62,564 nt of DNA, from positions 1 to 62,564 of the forward strand of contig CANNEE010000021.1 of the NCBI GenBank assembly GCA_947503555.1. The letters are read 5' to 3'. Each line of letters opens with the position of its first letter. Position 1 is the stretch's first letter. This stretch comes from an uncultured Shewanella sp. (GTDB lineage Bacteria > Pseudomonadota > Gammaproteobacteria > Enterobacterales > Shewanellaceae). Positions 58,635-62,564 of this stretch are shown one piece after another. The notes beneath the pieces were generated by a model that saw nothing but the letters and a program-made list of their open reading frames with translations, searched no databases and had not been told where the DNA came from. Both the position numbers and the translations under genes were made by a program.

Positions 58635-59009
58635 ATTTACCTCGATAATCTTGTTTAAGTGCTAAGTGCCGTTGACTCTATTATTTGGAGCGCTAGGCAA
58701 ACTTAGGTGATAGCTAAATTAATCATCTAAACCTCAGTTGGAGCAAGATAATATTTCTTAAATAAATTTATAGAAGCCTGGAATGTTAAATTTGTTTGCT
58801 TTTTGAACGTTTGGAGTTGATAGAATAGATGGATGTAAACATTTAATAGTTGAGGTTTAAGCTGCTGTTTAAAAATGGTTTATTATTACTAATGAAATGA
58901 GGTAAAAATAGACAAAGGTATTTAAAATACCTAGCTTTTAACAAATTGATTACTAAAATATGCTATAACCATAAGTATTACAGTGACGATAGCTTTTAGG
59001 TGATAACAA
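58635..59009. other. Divergent intergenic region, AT-rich
   Basis: A 375-bp region between the leftward SpoIIAA-like gene and the rightward solute-binding gene. It is AT-rich throughout and should hold both promoters. I see no reading frame and no convincing structured motif. Confidence 0.5.
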
Positions 59010-59756
59010 GTGATAAATTCAGTGTGTAGAGTCATCATCGCCATCATGATCATAGCGTCATTTTTCTCTTCTAAGTCTTTTGCTGAAACCTTAAGGGTGA
59101 TGTTGCATGAAGGCTCCTTTCCCCCCTACTTTTTTGAAGAGACAGATTTAAAAACGGGTACGATTCGCGATATCTTTGCTGCTTTGGCAGAGGAAACCGG
59201 CGACACCATAGAATATGTCAGAGTGCCTTTTAAGCGAGCGCTACATCAGTTTGAGACGGGGCAGATAGATATCGAGCCCATGACTAATCCGGCTTATCGT
59301 GGTAACTCAAGCGTTCCTGGAATCTATAGCCTTCCTTATACTGTTGCAGAAGAGATCCTACTCTTTAATAAAGATGATTATTTTGCTGTCACGTCTCCAG
59401 AAGATTTACTGGGCAAGTCCATAGGTGTTGTTGATGGCTATCACTACCCTAAATACTCCGCTTATTTTGAAGATGGGCGAATTAAGGCGTTGCCTTTTAA
59501 CAGCGAAAATAAGCTTATCCAATTACTGGTTGCCAAGCGTCTATCACAGGTGTTGATCAATAAAGATTTCGCCCAATATCAGATAAAGAAAAACCTATTA
59601 CAGCATGATTTAGTCGTTGGCGAACCCTATCACGTGCTCGACATGATGATACGTTTTCATCCTAGCAAGAAGGATGCTGTGCCTAGGTTTAATCAAGCCA
59701 TTGAGAAGCTAGTCAACAACGGCACGATTGAGCGCATATACAATCGATACCGCTAG
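59010..59756 (+). CDS. Periplasmic solute-binding protein, SBP_bac_3 type
   Basis: 248 residues. A signal peptide (about 1-25, ending KSFA) precedes a two-lobed amino-acid-type binding fold: GSFPPYFFEETDLKTGTIRDI, FKRALHQFETGQIDIEP and LLGKSIGVVDGYHYP. There is no permease or ATPase gene nearby, so it is an orphan receptor or an extracytoplasmic sensor. Shewanella and Vibrio carry many such orphans. The GTG start at 59010 has AGGTGAT upstream. Ligand unknown. Confidence 0.85.
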   Translation: MINSVCRVIIAIMIIASFFSSKSFAETLRVMLHEGSFPPYFFEETDLKTGTIRDIFAALAEETGDTIEYVRVPFKRALHQFETGQIDIEPMTNPAYRGNSSVPGIYSLPYTVAEEILLFNKDDYFAVTSPEDLLGKSIGVVDGYHYPKYSAYFEDGRIKALPFNSENKLIQLLVAKRLSQVLINKDFAQYQIKKNLLQHDLVVGEPYHVLDMMIRFHPSKKDAVPRFNQAIEKLVNNGTIERIYNRYR

Positions 59757-59859
59757 CTTTTTCTTTTCATTAGCATAGCTGGTGGCCATTATTTCCAGCT
59801 TTTAAGGCAGTGCCAGTTTCAGATGACTGCTTTGACACTAGTTTTAGGTACCCGTTTTT

Positions 59860-59890
59860 AACATGGAGCAGTTTTGTTCCATGTTTCTTT
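59860..59890 (+). terminator. Terminator after the solute-binding gene
   Basis: AACATGGA (59860-59867) pairs with TCCATGTT (59878-59885), plus an inner CA/TG pair, followed by TTCTTT. Confidence 0.75.
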
Positions 59891-60164
59891 CACACCTCTA
59901 GCTATTCCTTCCCACGACAAAAATCTCAGTCCTATCAAAACTTGTTCTCAAGTTGAAGGCATTGGGCTTAGTTAAATCAGGATTACACCTTGTTAGCAAT
60001 TAATCACTCAGTTTTCAGTTTCGATCACAGAAGTAATTGGCATATGCTATTAATATCGATTTAGGGTAAGCAGATGCTATTCCCAAAATTTAAGGCAGAG
60101 GCTTGCAAAAGTGATATACGAGCAGGTGATTGTTAACCATAGAGATTGTATTAGGACGATATCC

Positions 60165-60734
60165 ATGATTATTGCGATTCCATTAACCCGAGGTCAGTTA
60201 GCAAATCATTTTACTAAAGCCAAGCAAATTGGCTTTTACGATGAAACAGGTCGTGAGCTAGCGATTTTTGACAATCCTGCCCTAGGCGGCAGCTGTAAAG
60301 ATAAGAAGTCGATGCGAGATTTGATTGTTCAGCAGGGCACAGAAGTCGTGATAGTGCAGCAAATTGGTGAGCGTATGTTAGGAAAGCTGCTGGATCTTGG
60401 GTTAGTGGTTAGCCGTGGCGAAAGCCAGCAGTCGATCGATTGTCTGGTTGGTTTAGCTGGACTTAATCATCATAGATTGACTCAGGCGAGCCAAGGTCGA
60501 GCCTCGTTACAGCATGCTAACAAAGGTGGCTGCTGCGGCGATAAAGGCAAGGATGGTGGTGGTTGCTGTGGTCACAATCATGATCATAGCCATGGCTCTG
60601 ACAATGCCAGCAAAGTGAAAGCTGGTCATGGGTGTAGTGCGACCAGAAGCTGTTGCGGTAAGCCTAAGCTGGTAGCGAGAGCCGATAACGACTCTAAAAG
60701 CCAAGCCGTCTACAAAGGCTTTAGACCCGCTTAA
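60165..60734 (+). CDS. NifX/NafY-type Fe-Mo-cofactor-binding-like protein with Cys/His tail
   Basis: 189 residues. The N-terminal domain (about 1-105) is the small RNaseH-like fold of NifX/NafY/NifB-C proteins: IAIPLTRGQLANHF, FYDETG, GGSCKDKK. The C-terminal tail (about 120-170) is loaded with CC pairs and HNHDHSHG, a strong metal-binding signature. No nif genes are present, so iron-sulfur or metal chaperoning is more likely. AGGA nine bases upstream sets the ATG at 60165. It ends six bases from the convergent next gene. Confidence 0.82.
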   Translation: MIIAIPLTRGQLANHFTKAKQIGFYDETGRELAIFDNPALGGSCKDKKSMRDLIVQQGTEVVIVQQIGERMLGKLLDLGLVVSRGESQQSIDCLVGLAGLNHHRLTQASQGRASLQHANKGGCCGDKGKDGGGCCGHNHDHSHGSDNASKVKAGHGCSATRSCCGKPKLVARADNDSKSQAVYKGFRPA

Positions 60735-60740
60735 TCACCA

Positions 60741-61043
60741 TTATTCTTGATGACACTGCCAGCCCATAGACGAGAGTTTTTGGGCAAAGCCTGTGGCTTT
60801 TGCTTCACAGTAGCCAACTTGATTTTGCGCTTGCCATAACACTTGTTTAGCACCATCTTTTTGGTACTGAACTTGGCAAGGCACCTGAGTTCCTTGAGGG
60901 TAAATAACCTCAACTTTACGCTGCACAGCACCGCTTTGACATAGATAGCTGAGTCCTACCGCAGAATCTGTGTTTATGTCATTAGCCTCTAGTGATACAG
61001 GGGCTTGAGTGAGTATGCTAATAAGCAGTGCGGCTGTGGTCAT
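60741..61043 (-). CDS. Small exported hypothetical protein
   Basis: 100 residues with a signal-like N-terminus (MTTAALLISILTQAPVSLEA) and three Cys residues in the mature part (LCQSGA, VGYCEAK, WQCHQE) plus one in VPCQVQ. The four Cys could form two disulfides in the periplasm. GGAG five bases upstream marks the ATG at 61043. It is convergent with the NifX-like gene. I know similar proteins in Shewanella but no function. Confidence 0.75.
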   Translation of the reverse strand: MTTAALLISILTQAPVSLEANDINTDSAVGLSYLCQSGAVQRKVEVIYPQGTQVPCQVQYQKDGAKQVLWQAQNQVGYCEAKATGFAQKLSSMGWQCHQE

Positions 61044-61234
61044 GGGATCTCCAACTATATTTGGTTCAATGGCAAGCAATATAGCTATTTAGGTTAAGAA
61101 TTACTATGTTACAACGCAAGATGTGAGCGAGGGCTAGCTAAGCCCGGATGAACCAAGTGGGAGAGATATGGCAATAGTGCTACTTTGCCGAGAAAGCAGA
61201 GGTTTTTGTTAAATGTTGAACACTCTCAACCTGC
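61044..61234. other. Non-coding stretch between the exported protein and the transposase remnant
   Basis: I see no gene. It contains GGGCT-N5-AGCCC at 61131-61145, a short palindrome that could be a REP-type relic, and GTTGAACACTCTCAAC at 61215-61230. TGAACACTCT within the latter recurs inverted at 61447-61456. Confidence 0.4.
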
Positions 61235-61453
61235 TCAATATCGAATGAGTGGAAAGAAAGGAACACTGTTAATATTCGTGTTGAATTGCTGCAAGTATTG
61301 GCAGCTAAAAGCAAAGTGCCGTCGTCGCTTTTGTAGATGCTCGCAGTAGTCAGTTAACTCATCAATAGACCCTACTGATTCGTGGAACAGCTTGCCAAAG
61401 TGTGTGGTGAGTTTAAGCCAATTGTCAGGTGAGATGTTAAGCCGATAGAGTGT
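61235..61453 (-). pseudogene. Remnant of a REP-associated (RAYT/Y1) transposase, C-terminal part
   Basis: An open stretch of 72 codons with no start, preceded by an in-frame stop at 61454-61456. Its translation contains YRLNISPDNWLKL, FGKLFHESVGSIDELTDYC and HLQKRRRHFAF. This matches my memory of the C-terminal region of Shewanella/Vibrio REP-associated tyrosine transposases; the catalytic HUH and Tyr domain is gone. The fragment is bounded by 10-bp inverted TGAACACTCT copies at 61217-61226 and 61447-61456. Confidence 0.6.
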
Positions 61454-61640
61454 TCAGCTCCAACTAAACGACAGCTGTCTTAGTTTAGTCAGAGCATAAT
61501 TAATGTGCCATTTATCATGGGTGGCCTATTATTATTTCTATCAAAAATTTGAATATAAAGTAATAAATTGTATTCTAACTGAATGCGGTGCTTTGTAATT
61601 ATCGTTTGATAACGTCCGCTGATGCAAGGTAAATATCCAA

Positions 61641-61913
61641 TTACTCTTTATACTTCATGTGGCTTCCATCAATTTCTTTGTGAGAAGTCAATCTTCCAAT
61701 GAATTGTACTAGGCCATATTTTTTTCTTATTCTTTCTGTTGCAAAGATGCCAAATGTTGATGATATGAATACTGATATTGGTTCTATGCCTGAAGGGTTA
61801 AGTATAAAGTAGTATGCAAGTCCAATTATTAGCATGGCTATAGATGTAAATGAAATAAAGAACCAAGTCCAAATTAATATTTTAACTATGAATCCTATTA
61901 TTTTTACGAACAT
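61641..61913 (-). CDS. Small membrane protein, candidate immunity protein
   Basis: 90 residues. A long hydrophobic N-terminal stretch (about 4-38) could form one or two helices, a second helix lies about 44-60, and a basic cytoplasmic tail follows (ERIRKKYG onward). GAGG six bases before the ATG. It is the gene just after a double-glycine peptide on the same strand; small basic membrane proteins in that place are typical bacteriocin immunity proteins. G+C in 61741-61920 is about 29% (52 of 180), well below its neighbours, which suggests transfer. No family recognised. Confidence 0.7.
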   Translation of the reverse strand: MFVKIIGFIVKILIWTWFFISFTSIAMLIIGLAYYFILNPSGIEPISVFISSTFGIFATERIRKKYGLVQFIGRLTSHKEIDGSHMKYKE

Positions 61914-61934
61914 AATTTACCTCAACTTAGGTTC

Positions 61935-61958
61935 AAGGGGTAGATATTACTACCCCTT
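61935..61958 (-). terminator. Hairpin between precursor peptide and candidate immunity gene
   Basis: A perfect 9-bp stem AAGGGGTAG/CTACCCCTT with a six-base loop, in the 54-bp gap after the peptide gene. No U-tract follows. It may attenuate or stabilise the upstream message so the peptide is made in excess over the membrane protein. Confidence 0.55.
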
Positions 61959-61967
61959 TGCAATCTA

Positions 61968-62126
61968 TTAAGCTGTTGCTTGGTCTGGACTAGTATTTGT
62001 AGCTCCTAATGAAGAACCTTCTGTTCCTTCTCGTATGTAGGATGCTATTGCTTCGCCTAAAGCAAAGAATGAGTCAGGGTGGCCACCGGATATTTCCTTA
62101 AGTTCAGTTGTTTTAACTTCTTGCAT
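61968..62126 (-). CDS. Double-glycine leader peptide, probable microcin/bacteriocin precursor
   Basis: 52 residues. The leader MQEVKTTELKEISGG (1-15) fits the double-glycine class recognised by C39 peptidase exporters: hydrophobic residues at -4 and -12 type positions, acidic and polar between, ending Gly-Gly. Cleavage would give a 37-residue mature peptide starting HPDSFFALGEAIASYI and ending in a small-residue-rich, Thr/Ser/Ala tail. It has no Cys, so no disulfides or lanthionines. AAGGAA six bases before the ATG. The exporter ATPase gene lies upstream and a membrane protein downstream, all leftward. A secreted signal peptide is the main alternative. Confidence 0.8.
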   Translation of the reverse strand: MQEVKTTELKEISGGHPDSFFALGEAIASYIREGTEGSSLGATNTSPDQATA

Positions 62127-62393
62127 TTCAATTTCCTTAATTTACAATCTTAAATGTAATGTTTGCCTGATGGTATTTGGCTTAGCGCCATATGCATCAA
62201 GCGGCTTCCAAAGGCACTACCGCCGTCGAAAAGTGGGTGGTGCCTTTGTTTTAATCCACTGACACTAGTTGTAATCACCTTGTATCAATGGGCTAAAATC
62301 TTGTTTTACGTTTCAATTTTCGTGTCAATTTTTGCTTCGATAAGTCACGCTGTTTTGTCTTGCTAGTTCTTTTTTGTTTTCTTATCCCCGATT
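62127..62393. other. Gap between exporter and peptide gene with a hairpin
   Basis: A 13-bp stem CAAAGGCACTACC (62209-62221) with GGTGGTGCCTTTG (62236-62248), one G-T pair. A T4 on the plus-strand side suits rightward termination better, though no rightward gene is near. On the minus strand TTGACA (62323-62328) may be a -35 for the peptide gene, but no good -10 is visible. No credible protein frame. Confidence 0.45.
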
Positions 62394-62564
62394 TCAGCTA
62401 ATAGATGAGGCAATCTCATCTGCTGTGGCTATTCTGCCATTGACCATTGCCACCACTTTATTAGCCTGCTTTATGGTTTCAGGCCTATGGGCAATAATCA
62501 CTCGTGTCATTTTAAGCTGCTTAATTTGCTGACTGATTCTGGCTTCATTTTTGATATCCAGATG
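62394..62564 (-). CDS. Peptidase/bacteriocin-type ABC exporter, C-terminal end (partial)
   Basis: 56 C-terminal residues; the rest lies beyond the window. It starts inside the D-loop (HLDIKNEARISQQI) and contains the H-loop IIAHRPETI followed by VVAMVNGRI, which is the ending of CvaB/RaxB-type exporters that carry a C39 peptidase for double-glycine leaders. The HRPETI version of the H-loop is typical of these rather than of lipid or multidrug exporters. The peptide gene downstream supports the assignment. The peptidase domain itself cannot be seen. Confidence 0.8.
   Translation of the reverse strand, partial: HLDIKNEARISQQIKQLKMTRVIIAHRPETIKQANKVVAMVNGRIATADEIASSIS

Noticed and set aside
60165-60734. 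NifX-like protein as evidence of nitrogen fixation
   Set aside because: No other nif gene in the window; the family includes many proteins outside nitrogenase systems.
62163-62366. Plus-strand 67-codon frame opposite the exporter-peptide gap
   Set aside because: No ribosome site, covers a strong hairpin, and runs against the direction of all neighbouring genes.

Overview
The window looks like the chromosome of a marine gammaproteobacterium, most likely a Shewanella. The evidence is gene order and protein similarity: the yjeF/nnr-tsaE-amiB-mutL-miaA-hfq-hflXKC block is followed by petABC-sspAB, then an aminotransferase-astA-astD block, crp, prkB-yheU-yheT, yheS/yheV, dbpA, cydDC and a MoxR/BAT operon. 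Genus is inferred from recalled synteny, not from a search. Almost everything up to about 61 kb is ordinary core chromosome; the last 1.5 kb is accessory.

Layout. 1-1.2 kb: the end of a tRNA-Gly(GCC) gene and two small genes of unknown role. 1.3-11.3 kb: metabolite repair, tRNA modification, cell-wall amidase, mismatch repair, Hfq, HflX and the HflKC membrane complex, all rightward. 11.7-15.4 kb: the bc1 complex (petABC), then sspAB, with a strong terminator hairpin between them. 15.6-20 kb: a glutamine amidotransferase, a large S9-family lipoprotein peptidase and an HDOD protein. 20.4-25.2 kb: arginine/ornithine catabolism and a DUF1338 dioxygenase-like gene. 25.2-28.3 kb (leftward): a PhoPQ-like two-component system and crp. 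28.6-37.2 kb: a Sel1 protein, prkB/yheU/yheT, a Tat-signal protein plus GMC oxidoreductase separated by a palindromic MITE-like element, and the yheS group. 37.3-42.6 kb: an AhpD-like protein directly abutting an AhpD-like/GGDEF/EAL protein, dbpA and a DUF3626 gene. 42.8-46.4 kb: cydDC. 46.5-55 kb (leftward): marC, a DUF308 membrane protein and a six-gene MoxR/DUF58/VWA/BatD operon containing a 10 x 27 bp coding repeat. 55-58.6 kb (leftward): yfdX, a second two-component system and a SpoIIAA-like protein. 59-61 kb: a periplasmic solute-binding protein, a NifX-like protein with a Cys/His tail and a small exported protein.

The most interesting part is 61.2-62.56 kb. All genes there read leftward. 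The window ends in the C-terminus of a peptidase-type ABC exporter ATPase. Next comes a 52-codon gene whose product has a textbook double-glycine leader ending in ISGG, and then a small AT-rich membrane protein placed where an immunity protein would be. This is a probable class II microcin/bacteriocin (or secreted peptide signal) locus. Beside it lies a decayed REP-associated (RAYT) transposase fragment. The other candidate novelties are the redox-like CMD domain fused to a c-di-GMP phosphodiesterase, and the nested palindromic element at 32.5-32.8 kb, which appears to have inserted at a TA inside a stop codon and rebuilt that stop.
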